From contig NZ_CP085344.1 in assembly GCF_020618415.1 (NCBI RefSeq), positions 3,495,001 through 3,559,000 of the forward strand: a stretch of DNA of 64,000 bases, written 5' to 3'. Under the pieces are notes generated by a model. That model ran no database searches. It saw only the letters and a program-made list of their open reading frames with translations, and was not told where the DNA came from. A program made the translations under genes and the position numbers. The first letter of the stretch is position 1. Every line of letters begins with the position of its first letter. Positions 9,053-16,861 of this stretch are shown here, in pieces. Source of the stretch: Cupriavidus sp. MP-37. GTDB lineage: Bacteria > Pseudomonadota > Gammaproteobacteria > Burkholderiales > Burkholderiaceae.

Positions 9053-9523
9053 ATGTTCAACGTCGTCCTGGTCGAACCGGAAATCCCGCCCAATACCGGC
9101 AATGTGATCCGCCTGTGTGCCAACACCGGCGCGCAGCTGCACCTGGTCAAACCCCTGGGATTTCCGCTGGAAGACGCACGCATGCGCCGCGCGGGGCTGG
9201 ATTACCACGAGTACGCCACCATGCGCGTGCACGACAGCTGGGACGCCCTGATGGCCAGCGAACAACCCGACCCGACGCGCATGTTCGCCCTGACCACGCG
9301 CGGCTCCACGCCGTTCGGCCAGGTGGCATTCCGGCCGGGCGACTGGTTCGTGTTCGGCTCCGAGACGCGTGGACTGTCGCCCGAGCGCCGCGAGTGGTTC
9401 CCGCCCGCGCAGCGCATCCGGCTGCCGATGCGGCCGGACAACCGCAGCCTGAACCTGTCCAACACGGTCGCCGTGGTGGTATTCGAAGCCTGGCGGCAGA
9501 ACGGCTTCGAGGGCGGCAGCTGA
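9053..9523 (+). CDS. trmL: tRNA (cytidine(34)-2'-O)-methyltransferase
   Basis: A 156-residue SPOUT-class enzyme that 2'-O-methylates the wobble base of leucine tRNAs. The start MFNVVLVEPEIPPNTGNVIR, the middle LHLVKPLGFPLEDARMRRAGLDY and the SAM-binding knot (FGSETRGLSP, then IRLPMRPDNRSLNLSNTVAVV) fit TrmL closely in sequence and length. It faces the Bug gene remnant in convergent orientation. A short GC hairpin overlaps its stop (9512-9534) but lacks a T run. Confidence 0.93.
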   Translation: MFNVVLVEPEIPPNTGNVIRLCANTGAQLHLVKPLGFPLEDARMRRAGLDYHEYATMRVHDSWDALMASEQPDPTRMFALTTRGSTPFGQVAFRPGDWFVFGSETRGLSPERREWFPPAQRIRLPMRPDNRSLNLSNTVAVVVFEAWRQNGFEGGS

Positions 9524-9539
9524 AACCTGCCGCCGCGGC

Positions 9540-10049
9540 TTACTCCGGCTGCACGCCGGCTGCCCGGATCACCTTGTCCCAGCGCGCCTTCTCGCTCGCC
9601 ATGGTTTGCCGCAGCGACGCCGGCGCGGTCCCGGCCGGCACGAAATACTGCGCGCGCATCTTGTCGCGCACGTCGGCGCTACCGATGATCGCCACCAGTT
9701 CGCGGTAGAGCCGGTCGATCATCGCCTGCGGCGTGCCCGCGGGCGCCAGCACGGCCTGCCAGGAAATCGCCTCGAAGCCGGGGTAGCCCGCTTCCGCCAC
9801 CGTCGGCACCGACGGCAGCACCGCGGTGCGCCCGGTGGTGGTCACGGCCAGCACGCGCAGCTTGCCGGCATTGACCTGCGGCATCGCGATCGCCGGCACC
9901 ATGAAGGCCGCCTGCACCTGCCCGCCGACCATCGCCGTGGTGACCTGCGGGAAGCCGGGATACGGCACGTGCTGCAGGTCGACGCCCGCCATCGCCTTCA
10001 GCTGCTCCATCGCCAGGTGCGAGGCGCTGCCGTTGCCGGGCGAGCCATA
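9540..10049 (-). pseudogene. 3' part of a Bug/TctC-type solute-binding protein gene, split by IS66
   Basis: This encodes the C-terminal 169 residues of a tripartite tricarboxylate transporter substrate-binding (Bug family) protein, from YGSPGNGSASHLAMEQLKAM to the end. Bug proteins are secreted periplasmic binders of organic acids. The other half lies at 12623-13102. Deleting the IS and one 8-bp target copy joins the halves in frame into a 329-residue protein, the usual family length. The gene is therefore intact except for the insertion and probably recently inactivated. No permease genes are nearby, as is common for orphan Bug genes. Confidence 0.9.
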
Positions 10050-10057
10050 GTTCAGTT
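10050..10057. repeat. Left 8-bp target duplication of the IS66 element
   Basis: GTTCAGTT directly precedes the element and recurs exactly at 12623-12630 on the other side. Eight base pairs is the usual duplication length for the IS66 family. Confidence 0.93.
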
Positions 10058-10109
10058 GTAAGCGCTCAATTGACGACGTCTGGTATTGAAGGCTGAACGT
10101 TGGCAGGCT

Positions 10110-10136
10110 TGCGTCCGCAAAGACTTTGCGGACGCA
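10110..10136 (+). promoter_or_regulatory. 13-bp perfect inverted repeat just before tnpA
   Basis: TGCGTCCGCAAAG (10110-10122) is followed after a single A by CTTTGCGGACGCA (10124-10136). The hairpin ends three bases before the tnpA ATG at 10140, so it covers the ribosome-binding region. It could be an operator or an RNA fold limiting translation of transcripts entering from outside. Confidence 0.55.
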
Positions 10137-10139
10137 AAC

Positions 10140-10604
10140 ATGATCCAAGACGAGATTGACCTATTTCCGCTGCAGGCGGTGCGAGTCCGCTCCAATGGGA
10201 AGCGCGACTACGAGCCAGCGGCCAAGCGGCGTCTGATTGAGTTCTGCCTTCAATCGGGAGCATCGGTTTCGGGCACGGCTCTCAAGGCTGGCATCAACGC
10301 TAATCAGTTGCGCAAATGGATTCGGGAGTACCGAGATTCAGCGCAGGCGCGAGGTGCATTGCCGGCATTCGTGCCGGTTGTCCAGGAGGTTCTGGATTCG
10401 CGGCCGATCGAGACACCTGCAAAGGTCGTGGTGCCTCGCCGCGAAGCGGCCTCAGCGACTGCCGATTCGCCACCGCAGCGAGCGCTACCGCTGGCACTCT
10501 TGAGCGCGAAGCTACCCAACGGGGTATCACTCGAGCTCGAATGCGACGAGCGACACGTGGCGCTCGTAAGGGCAATGATCGAAGCCCTGAATGGAGGCCA
10601 TTGA
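10140..10604 (+). CDS. tnpA: IS66 TnpA (accessory transposition protein)
   Basis: A 154-residue protein with an N-terminal helix-turn-helix region of the transposase_8/TnpA type (GKRDYEPAAKRRLIEFCLQ, GTALKAGINANQLRKWIREY). A less conserved middle follows, then the typical C-terminal LPNGVSLELE...ALVRAMIEAL. It is required with TnpB for transposition of three-gene IS66 elements, perhaps in end recognition. The stop overlaps the tnpB start by one base (TGATG), suggesting translational coupling. The ATG at 10140 was chosen over an in-frame upstream codon that would translate through the hairpin. Confidence 0.88.
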   Translation: MIQDEIDLFPLQAVRVRSNGKRDYEPAAKRRLIEFCLQSGASVSGTALKAGINANQLRKWIREYRDSAQARGALPAFVPVVQEVLDSRPIETPAKVVVPRREAASATADSPPQRALPLALLSAKLPNGVSLELECDERHVALVRAMIEALNGGH

Positions 10605-10954
10605 TGTTCCGCCTCGACGCTGGGCTGCGGGTGTACCTGCATCGCGACGCTGTGGACTTCCGTAAGAACATCAACGGCCTGGCACTGCTGGTCGAGCAGG
10701 CGCTCGGGCTGGATCCGTTTGCATCTGCTGTATTTGTGTTCCGCAACCAGCGGGCCGATCGCATCAAGATTCTCGGCTGGGATCGCAACGGCTTCTGGCT
10801 ACTGTTGAAGCGATTGGAGGCGGACCGGTTTGCTTGGCCACGCGAGGCGTCGGTGGCCACGCTGACGGTCGAACAGTTGCACTGGCTGCTCGAGGGAATC
10901 GACATCGAGGCGATGCGCCGGCACCCGCACCGAGAATACCATCGCGCTGCGTGA
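10604..10954 (+). CDS. tnpB: IS66 TnpB (Orf2) protein
   Basis: A 116-residue protein with the hallmark TnpB sequence: YLHRDAVDFRKNINGLALLV, then ASAVFVFRNQRADRIKILGW and DRNGFWLLLKRLE. TnpB is needed for IS66 transposition but has no known catalytic site. It is translationally coupled to tnpA and followed 31 bp later by tnpC. Confidence 0.93.
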   Translation: MFRLDAGLRVYLHRDAVDFRKNINGLALLVEQALGLDPFASAVFVFRNQRADRIKILGWDRNGFWLLLKRLEADRFAWPREASVATLTVEQLHWLLEGIDIEAMRRHPHREYHRAA

Positions 10955-10985
10955 ACGCTGCTTGGCGGCAGCGGTCTAACCCGCC

Positions 10986-12575
10986 ATGCCATCCACGCCC
11001 GTCACCGTTACCGCCGCCGAGCTGCAACTGTTGCGAGACGCCGAGCGCGAGCTCAAGGCAATACTCGCGGAACGCGAGGCAATCAAGGGCGAGCTGCGTG
11101 TGATGACGGTCCAGCGAGACCTGCTCTTGGAACAGCTCAAGGCGTTCCAGCGTAAGCTGTTCGCCGCCAAGAGCGAGGCGCGAGGCTCGGAGCAGAAGGA
11201 CTTGTTCCTCAATGAGGCCGAAGCCATGGCGGCAGCGGCCGCGCAGCCGGCGCAGGAAGAAGAAGGTACGCCCGAGACCGAAGTGGCCGGGCACACACGC
11301 AAGAAGCGTGGCCGTAAGCCGCTCGACCCGGCGCTGCCCCGTGTCGAGGTTCGTCACGAACTACCCGAATCGGAACGCGTCTGCCCCCTCGATGGCCAGA
11401 CTCTGGTCGAGATTGCCGTTGAGGTCAGCGAACAGCTCGACATCGTGCCGCAACAGGTCCGCGTGATCCAGCACCAGCGGGTCAAGTACGCCTGCCCATG
11501 CTGCGACGGCGGCATCAAGACGACGCCGGCACCGGCACGCATTATTCCCAAGGGACTCCTTACCGAATCGGCGCTGGCCTGGTGCATCACCTCGAAGTAT
11601 CAGGATGGCCTGCCGCTGTACCGCCAGGCAGCGCTGCTGCATCGCTTCGGCGGGGACCTCTCTCGCGGCACCCTGGCCGCAAGCATAGTGCGAGTAGGCC
11701 AAGCGGTGCAGCCAATCATCAACCTGCTGCGTGACCATCTGCTGGAAGCAGACGTCGTGTACGGTGATGAGACAACGGTACAGGTGCTCAAGGAGTCCGG
11801 CAGGCCTGCCCAGAGAAAGAGCTTCCTATGGGCGCAGATGAATGGCACGGGCCCGCCGGTACGGTTGTTTGCCTATAGCCCCACACGCGAGACAAAGCAG
11901 GCTACGGCTCTCTATGCCGGCATCAAGCCTGGGTCGGTGTTGATGACCGACGGCTATGCACCATACGACGACGTCGCAAACACCTATCAGTTGGTGCACC
12001 TCGGATGCTGGGCGCACGCGCGGCGCTACCTGGTCGAGGCGGAGCAAGCCTTGCCCAAGGACAAGCGCGCCGACCACACGGTCACCGGATTCCTGCAGCG
12101 CATCGGCAAGCTGTTTGCCATCGAACGCCACACGCTCGAGATGAGGCCGGAACAACGGCAGCAAGTTCGCGCCGAACAAAGCCAGCCGCTGCTGGCCGAG
12201 ATCGAAACGATGCTGCTGCAACACCTGCATACCGTACTGCCGCAAAGCCTGTTCGGCAAGGCGCTGCACTACCTGCATGGGCAGTGGCCAAAGCTCGTGC
12301 GCTACATCGAGAACGGAACTTGGCCGATCTCGAACAATCCCTGCGAGAACGCGATTAGGCCATTCGTGATCGGACGGAGAAACTTCCTCTTCTGCGACAC
12401 CGTGGCCGGTGCCAACGCCAGCGCAAGTCTTTACTCACTGGTGGAAACCTGCAAGGCCAACGACGTCGATCCGTATCAGTATCTCGTTGCCTTGTTCAAG
12501 GCGTTGCCACACGCACAGACCGCCGACGACTACGAGGCTCTGCTGCCCTGGACGCTCAAGTCCTCAGACGCCTAG
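10986..12575 (+). CDS. tnpC: IS66 transposase TnpC
   Basis: A 529-residue DDE transposase. The order is an N-terminal coiled-coil-like region (about residues 10-70), a zinc-binding segment with Cys pairs (about 135-175, containing VCPLDG and YACPCCDGG), and the catalytic core with VYGDETTVQ, DGYAPYDDV and GCWAHARRY. The C-terminal IS66 signature follows (SNNPCENAIRPFVIGRRNFL, then SLVETCKANDVDPYQYL). Length and motifs are intact. Confidence 0.95.
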   Translation: MPSTPVTVTAAELQLLRDAERELKAILAEREAIKGELRVMTVQRDLLLEQLKAFQRKLFAAKSEARGSEQKDLFLNEAEAMAAAAAQPAQEEEGTPETEVAGHTRKKRGRKPLDPALPRVEVRHELPESERVCPLDGQTLVEIAVEVSEQLDIVPQQVRVIQHQRVKYACPCCDGGIKTTPAPARIIPKGLLTESALAWCITSKYQDGLPLYRQAALLHRFGGDLSRGTLAASIVRVGQAVQPIINLLRDHLLEADVVYGDETTVQVLKESGRPAQRKSFLWAQMNGTGPPVRLFAYSPTRETKQATALYAGIKPGSVLMTDGYAPYDDVANTYQLVHLGCWAHARRYLVEAEQALPKDKRADHTVTGFLQRIGKLFAIERHTLEMRPEQRQQVRAEQSQPLLAEIETMLLQHLHTVLPQSLFGKALHYLHGQWPKLVRYIENGTWPISNNPCENAIRPFVIGRRNFLFCDTVAGANASASLYSLVETCKANDVDPYQYLVALFKALPHAQTADDYEALLPWTLKSSDA

Positions 12576-12622
12576 CGGATACCGCCGGCGGCCGCAAGGG
12601 ACGCCCTCAAAAGACCGCTTAC

Positions 12623-12630
12623 GTTCAGTT
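12623..12630. repeat. Right 8-bp target duplication of the IS66 element
   Basis: Second copy of GTTCAGTT, directly after the right IS end at 12622; identical to 10050-10057. Confidence 0.93.
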
Positions 12631-13102
12631 CCCCCGGCCGAGCCCGCGCCAGCGCGACGAACTCGCGCAGGTTGTGCGCCGGCAGCCGCGCATCGACCAC
12701 CAGCACGTTGGGCGAGGTCGCCACCAGCGTGACCGGTGCCAGCTGGCGGAACGGGTCATAGTTGAGGTTGCGCGACAGCGTCGGCGCGGTCACCAGCGGG
12801 CCGTTGATGGTGAACAGCAGCGTGTAGCCGTCCGGCGCGGCACGCGCGACCATGCCGGTGCCGATGTTGCCGCCGGCGCCGGGGCGGTTTTCCACCACCA
12901 CCGGCTGGCCCAGCGCGGCGGCCAGCTTTTCGGTCAGGATGCGCGCGATCAGGTCGGGCGACGAGCCCGGCGGGAACGGCACCACCATGCGCAGCGGCCG
13001 CGCCGGCCACGGTTGGGCGAAAGCGCTGGTGGAAGCGCTGGCGGTAGCGCCGGCGGCGCAGGCGGCAGCGAGCGCGATCAGCGCTTGGCGTCGTGTGGAC
13101 AT
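12623..13102 (-). pseudogene. 5' part of the IS-split Bug/TctC-type binding-protein gene
   Basis: Encodes the first 160 residues: a signal peptide (MSTRRQALIALAAACAAG to AFAQ), then WPARPLRMVVPFPPGSSPD and VVENRPGAGGNIGTG, all Bug family hallmarks, ending at ARPGELN where the insertion lies. As it stands the frame runs 17 codons into the IS and stops at 12572. The product lacks the second half of the binding cleft and should not function. It starts 41 bp after gpsA ends on the same strand. Confidence 0.9.
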
Positions 13103-13142
13103 GCGAGGCGAAGGCTCAGGAATATGGGGAAATCGCGGTCGG

Positions 13143-14159
13143 TCATTCGTCGCGCGCGTCGCGCTGCAGCAGCTGCGCCACCGCGTCGGCGGCGCTGAGT
13201 CCGTCGAACAGCACCGCACAGACGGCGCGCGCGATCGGCATCTCGATGCCATACGTGGCGGCCAGCTCGGCTACCGCCCGCGCGCAGCGCACGCCTTCGG
13301 CGACGTGCCCCAGCCCGGCCAGGACCTGCTCCAGGTTCTGCCCCGCCGCCAGTTGCTGGCCGACCTTGCGGTTGCGCGACAGGTCGCCGGTAGCGGTCAG
13401 GATCAGGTCGCCGACGCCGGCCAGGCCCATGAAGGTCTCGGCCCGGCCGCCCAGTGCCAGCCCCAGCCGCGTCATCTCGGCCAGCCCGCGCGTCACCAGC
13501 GCGGCGCGGGCGTTCAGCCCCAGGCCCAGCCCGTCGCTGGCGCCGGTGGCGATCGCCAGCACATTCTTGACCGCCCCGCCGACTTCCACGCCGGTCAGGT
13601 CGTCGCTGCCATAGATGCGCATGGCGTGGTGGTGGAAAGCCGCCTGCGCGCGGTCCGCCAGCGAGGGCTCGGTGCCCGCCACGGTCAGCGCGCACGGCAG
13701 CCCCATGGCCACCTCGCGGGCAAAGCTGGGGCCGGTCAGCACGCCATAGGCAAAGCCCCCGGTGCGCCCGGCGGCGTCCAGCTCGGCGCGCACCATCTGG
13801 TGCGGCAGCAGGTGGGTGCCGGCCTCGAAGCCCTTGCACAGCCACAGCATCGACACCGGCTTGGCGCCGCGCGCGGCCAGCCGGCGCGTCATCTCGCGCA
13901 GGCCCGCCACCGGCGTCGCCACCACCACGATGCCGTCCGCATCGTCGGCAGCGTGCGCCACCGCCCGATCGAAATCCGCCTGCACCGCCAGCCGCTCGGA
14001 CAGCGCCACGCCGGGCAGGTAGGCGGCGTTCTCGTGCGTGGCGGCGATCGCCGCGAGCTGCGCCGGATCGCGTCCCCACAACACCACGTCATTGGTGGCC
14101 GCGGCATGGCTGGCAAGGGCAGTGCCCCACGCCCCGGCACCCAGGAAGGTCAGTTTCAT
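13143..14159 (-). CDS. gpsA: Glycerol-3-phosphate dehydrogenase [NAD(P)+]
   Basis: A 338-residue soluble GpsA that reduces dihydroxyacetone phosphate to sn-glycerol-3-phosphate for phospholipid synthesis. The Rossmann motif [14 protein letters not shown] is at the N-terminus. [35 protein letters not shown] and the catalytic-Lys region [14 protein letters not shown] follow in the family order. The ATG at 14159 directly precedes the Rossmann strand. secB-gpsA synteny is usual in beta-proteobacteria. Confidence 0.95.
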   Translation of the reverse strand: MKLTFLGAGAWGTALASHAAATNDVVLWGRDPAQLAAIAATHENAAYLPGVALSERLAVQADFDRAVAHAADDADGIVVVATPVAGLREMTRRLAARGAKPVSMLWLCKGFEAGTHLLPHQMVRAELDAAGRTGGFAYGVLTGPSFAREVAMGLPCALTVAGTEPSLADRAQAAFHHHAMRIYGSDDLTGVEVGGAVKNVLAIATGASDGLGLGLNARAALVTRGLAEMTRLGLALGGRAETFMGLAGVGDLILTATGDLSRNRKVGQQLAAGQNLEQVLAGLGHVAEGVRCARAVAELAATYGIEMPIARAVCAVLFDGLSAADAVAQLLQRDARDE

Positions 14160-14176
14160 GGCAGCTCGAACAGTGG

Positions 14177-14207
14177 TTGGCGCAAGCGCTTGGGCCGCTT
14201 GCGCCAA
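14177..14207. promoter_or_regulatory. 12-bp perfect inverted repeat upstream of gpsA
   Basis: TTGGCGCAAGCG (14177-14188) pairs with CGCTTGCGCCAA (14196-14207) across seven bases. It lies 18 bp before the gpsA start and 20 bp beyond the secB terminator. Without a T run it is unlikely to be a simple terminator; it may be an operator or a leader hairpin. Confidence 0.4.
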
Positions 14208-14226
14208 CGATGGTAGCCCAAAGGCA

Positions 14227-14248
14227 AAACGGGGCCGCAGCCCCGTTT
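14227..14248 (-). terminator. Terminator downstream of secB
   Basis: AAACGGGGC (14227-14235) pairs with GCCCCGTTT (14240-14248). Read on the minus strand the stem runs into GTTTTGCC, placed 25 bp after the secB stop. Confidence 0.65.
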
Positions 14249-14273
14249 CAGTGGATGGCGCAGGACGCCGGGA

Positions 14274-14792
14274 TCAGTGGCGAGCCTGGCTGCCGTCGGG
14301 CATCACGATGCCGCTGTTGCCGCCTTCGGCACCCTGGGCTTCTTCCATCGCGGCCTGCAGGCGTTGCTCATACAGCGCCTGGAAGTTGATTTCCGACAGG
14401 TGGATGGCCTGGAAGCCGGCGCGCGTGATCACGTCGGCGATATTGCCGCGCAGGTACGGGTAGAGGATGGTGGGGCAGGCAATGCCCAGCAGCGGATCCA
14501 GCTGCTCGACCGGCACATTGCGGATATCGAAGATACCGGCCTGGTGCGCTTCGACCAGGAAGGCAACCTTGTCCTGCACCTTGGTCGTCACGGTACCGGT
14601 CACCACCACTTCGAAGATGCCTTCCTGCAGCTGCGAAGCGCCGACGTTGACCTGCACTTCCACCGACGGGGCTTCCGATTCCAGGAAGATGGCCGGCGAG
14701 TTGGGCTGCTCCAGCGACATGTCCTTCAGGTAGACGCGCTGGATATTGAAGAAAGGTTGATCGTCCTGCTGGGTGTTTTGCTGGTCGCTCAT
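14274..14792 (-). CDS. secB: Protein-export chaperone SecB
   Basis: A 172-residue cytosolic tetrameric chaperone that keeps preproteins unfolded for Sec[21 protein letters not shown] opens the fold, [25 protein letters not shown] gives the central strands, and [22 protein letters not shown] is the family's most conserved C-terminal motif, seen here in full. The tail ([14 protein letters not shown]) is variable as expected. It lies between grxC and gpsA on the same strand. Confidence 0.96.
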   Translation of the reverse strand: MSDQQNTQQDDQPFFNIQRVYLKDMSLEQPNSPAIFLESEAPSVEVQVNVGASQLQEGIFEVVVTGTVTTKVQDKVAFLVEAHQAGIFDIRNVPVEQLDPLLGIACPTILYPYLRGNIADVITRAGFQAIHLSEINFQALYEQRLQAAMEEAQGAEGGNSGIVMPDGSQARH

Positions 14793-14995
14793 GAAAGGCT
14801 TCCGGGAGGATGGGCTGGATGCGTGTCGGGTACGGCGGCGGCAGCGCCTGCATGGCGCAGGGCCGGCCGGTGCCCGGTTGGAAAACGCATATGGTACATG
14901 ACGCGGGTGGCGAATTCACCCGCGCCGGGAGGGTGCCGGGACCAGCCCGCGCGAAATCAGACGATTCTGCGCAAGGGCCGTCCCGATGCGCCGGC

Positions 14996-15253
14996 TCAGG
15001 CGGCCAGCAGCGGCACCAGGCCGCCCTGGCGGTCGAGCGCCGAGAGGTCGTCGAAGCCGCCCACGTGGGTGTCGTCGATGTAGATCTGCGGCACGGTGCG
15101 GCGGCCGGTGCGGCTCATCATCTCTTCACGCTTGCCCGGTTCGCGGTCGATCAGGATCTTCTCGATCGTTTCCACGCCGCGGGACTTGAGCAGGCGTTCA
15201 GCCATCTGGCAATACGGGCACACCACGGTGCTGTACATGACGACGCGGGCCAT
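14996..15253 (-). CDS. grxC: Glutaredoxin 3
   Basis: An 85-residue glutaredoxin with the dithiol active site CPYC in VVMYSTVVCPYCQMAERLL, the cis-Pro motif GRRTVPQIYIDDTHVGGFDD, and no extra domains. It reduces protein disulfides and glutathione adducts in the cytosol with GSH as donor; gshA/gshB for GSH synthesis are also in this window. The start ATG at 15253 was chosen because it directly precedes ARVVMYST. Confidence 0.95.
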   Translation of the reverse strand: MARVVMYSTVVCPYCQMAERLLKSRGVETIEKILIDREPGKREEMMSRTGRRTVPQIYIDDTHVGGFDDLSALDRQGGLVPLLAA

Positions 15254-15331
15254 GCGGGGTCTCCTTGAATGCAATGGGCGCGCCCCGGCCTGGCCGGGAC
15301 ACGCCGTGACGGATGCGACGGGTTGCCGCGC

Positions 15332-15745
15332 TTACTTCACCAGCGGCAGGCCTGCCTGCTGCCAGGCGGCAATGCCGCCCTCGAGCGCGTAGATCTCACT
15401 GTAACCGGCTTCTTTCAGCGCTGCCTGGGCCTTGCCCGAGCGCTGGCCGGTCTGGCATACCACGATGATGGGGGCAGCCTTGTCCTTTGCAAGCCCGGCC
15501 GCGCGCGAGGCCAGCTCGGCCAGCGGCGCGCTCTTGGCTTGCGGCAGGTGGCCCTTGGCATACTCCGCGGGCTCGCGGATGTCGACCACGACGGCGCCGC
15601 GCTTGTTGATCAGCTGGGTCGCGGTGGCCGTATTGACCGACTTGCCGCCCGCGCTGCGCGAGATCGCGGGCCAGGCCAGCAGGCCGCCCGACACCACGGC
15701 AAGGGCGATCAGGGCGAGGTTGTTGTAGTCGGCAAAGAAATTCAC
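15332..15745 (-). CDS. Membrane-anchored rhodanese-like protein
   Basis: With a GTG start at 15745 this is a 137-residue protein: one N-terminal helix (NLALIALAVVSGGLLAWPAI), then a rhodanese domain (VVVDIREPAEYAKGHLPQAK) with active-site Cys in IIVVCQTGQRSG. It resembles the YibN-type sulfurtransferase that sits beside secB/grxC/gpmA in many proteobacteria. Substrate unknown. No ATG fits closely before NFFADYNN, which is why the GTG was preferred. Confidence 0.85.
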   Translation of the reverse strand: MNFFADYNNLALIALAVVSGGLLAWPAISRSAGGKSVNTATATQLINKRGAVVVDIREPAEYAKGHLPQAKSAPLAELASRAAGLAKDKAAPIIVVCQTGQRSGKAQAALKEAGYSEIYALEGGIAAWQQAGLPLVK

Positions 15746-15935
15746 GTTGGCTTTCCGGTAGGTTGGGTCGGCGGCATTATAAAATACGCGGTTTGGCGTC
15801 CAGGCCCTGCCGTTGCACGGCCATCCCGCCATTGTCGCCTGTCTGAGACATTGGGGCCACGCGTGCGTCCCCATCAACCTGCTCCAGGTGACGGCGCGGA
15901 CGCATGCAGGTTACCTACTCTCTGGAAGCAGCAGC

Positions 15936-16682
15936 ATGTACAAGCTCGTCCTCATCCGCCACGGCGAATCCACGTGGAACCTCGAAAACCGCTTTACCGG
16001 CTGGGTCGACGTCGACCTGACAGAAACCGGCGCCGAGCAGGCGCGCCAGGCCGGCAAGCTGCTCAAGGAGGCTGGCATGGGCTTCGACGTGGCCTACACC
16101 TCGGTGCTCAAGCGCGCCATCCGCACGCTGTGGCACGTGCAGGATGAAATGGACCTGATGTGGATTCCGGTGCGCAACGAATGGCGCCTGAACGAGCGCC
16201 ACTACGGCGCCCTGGCCGGCCTGAACAAGGCCGAGACCGCGGCCAAGTTCGGCGACGAGCAGGTGCTGGTATGGCGCCGCAGCTACGACACGCCGCCGCC
16301 GGCGCTGGAGCCGACCGATCCGCGCGCCTCGTACGACGATCCGCGCTACGCCAACGTGCCGCGCAACGAGATCCCGCTGACCGAGTGCCTGAAGGACACC
16401 GTGGCCCGCGTGATGCCGCTGTGGAACGAATCCATCGCCCCCGACATCCAATCCGGCAAGCGCGTGGTCATTGCCGCCCACGGCAACAGCATCCGCGCGC
16501 TGGTGAAATACCTGGACCAGATTTCGGATGACGACATCGTCGGCCTCAATATTCCCAACGGCACCCCGCTCGTCTACGAGCTGGACGCCGACCTGCGCCC
16601 CCTGCGCCACTACTACCTGGGTGACCAGGAAGCCATCGCCGCCTCGCTGGCGGCCGTGGCCAGCCAGGGCAAGGCACGCTGA
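15936..16682 (+). CDS. gpmA: 2,3-bisphosphoglycerate-dependent phosphoglycerate mutase
   Basis: A 248-residue glycolytic/gluconeogenic enzyme interconverting 3- and 2-phosphoglycerate. The phospho-acceptor His9 is in [41 protein letters not shown] and the second catalytic His in [16 protein letters not shown] are all present. It is divergent from the rhodanese gene and followed by ctpA on the same strand after about 180 bp. Confidence 0.97.
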   Translation: MYKLVLIRHGESTWNLENRFTGWVDVDLTETGAEQARQAGKLLKEAGMGFDVAYTSVLKRAIRTLWHVQDEMDLMWIPVRNEWRLNERHYGALAGLNKAETAAKFGDEQVLVWRRSYDTPPPALEPTDPRASYDDPRYANVPRNEIPLTECLKDTVARVMPLWNESIAPDIQSGKRVVIAAHGNSIRALVKYLDQISDDDIVGLNIPNGTPLVYELDADLRPLRHYYLGDQEAIAASLAAVASQGKAR

Positions 16683-16861
16683 CAGGCGCCCCGGCGGCCG
16701 CGCAGCGATGTGCGGCCGCCCACCCTGAGCCGGGACGGGACCGGCCCGATTCTCCACTCGCACTTATACTGTCGGACAAACCGCCCGGCGCCGGGCGGCC
16801 GCAGCCGGCATAATCCCCATACCGTACACCCGTACTTCGCGTACAAGTTCAGGCAGCCCTC

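Larger units (their letters stand above)
10058..12622 (+). mobile_element. IS66-family insertion sequence, 2565 bp
   Basis: The ends are imperfect inverted repeats: left GTAAGCGCTCAATTGACGAC, right (reverse complement) GTAAGCGGTCTTTTGAGGGC. Both begin with the GTAAGCG typical of IS66. It carries the three-gene set tnpA-tnpB-tnpC in one orientation and is flanked by an 8-bp direct repeat. All three frames are open, so it may be active. It interrupts a Bug-type binding-protein gene. Confidence 0.95.

Noticed and set aside
16693..16720. GGCGGCCGC/GCGGCCGCC hairpin after gpmA as a terminator
   Set aside because: A GC-rich stem without a T run; in this GC content such stems occur by chance.
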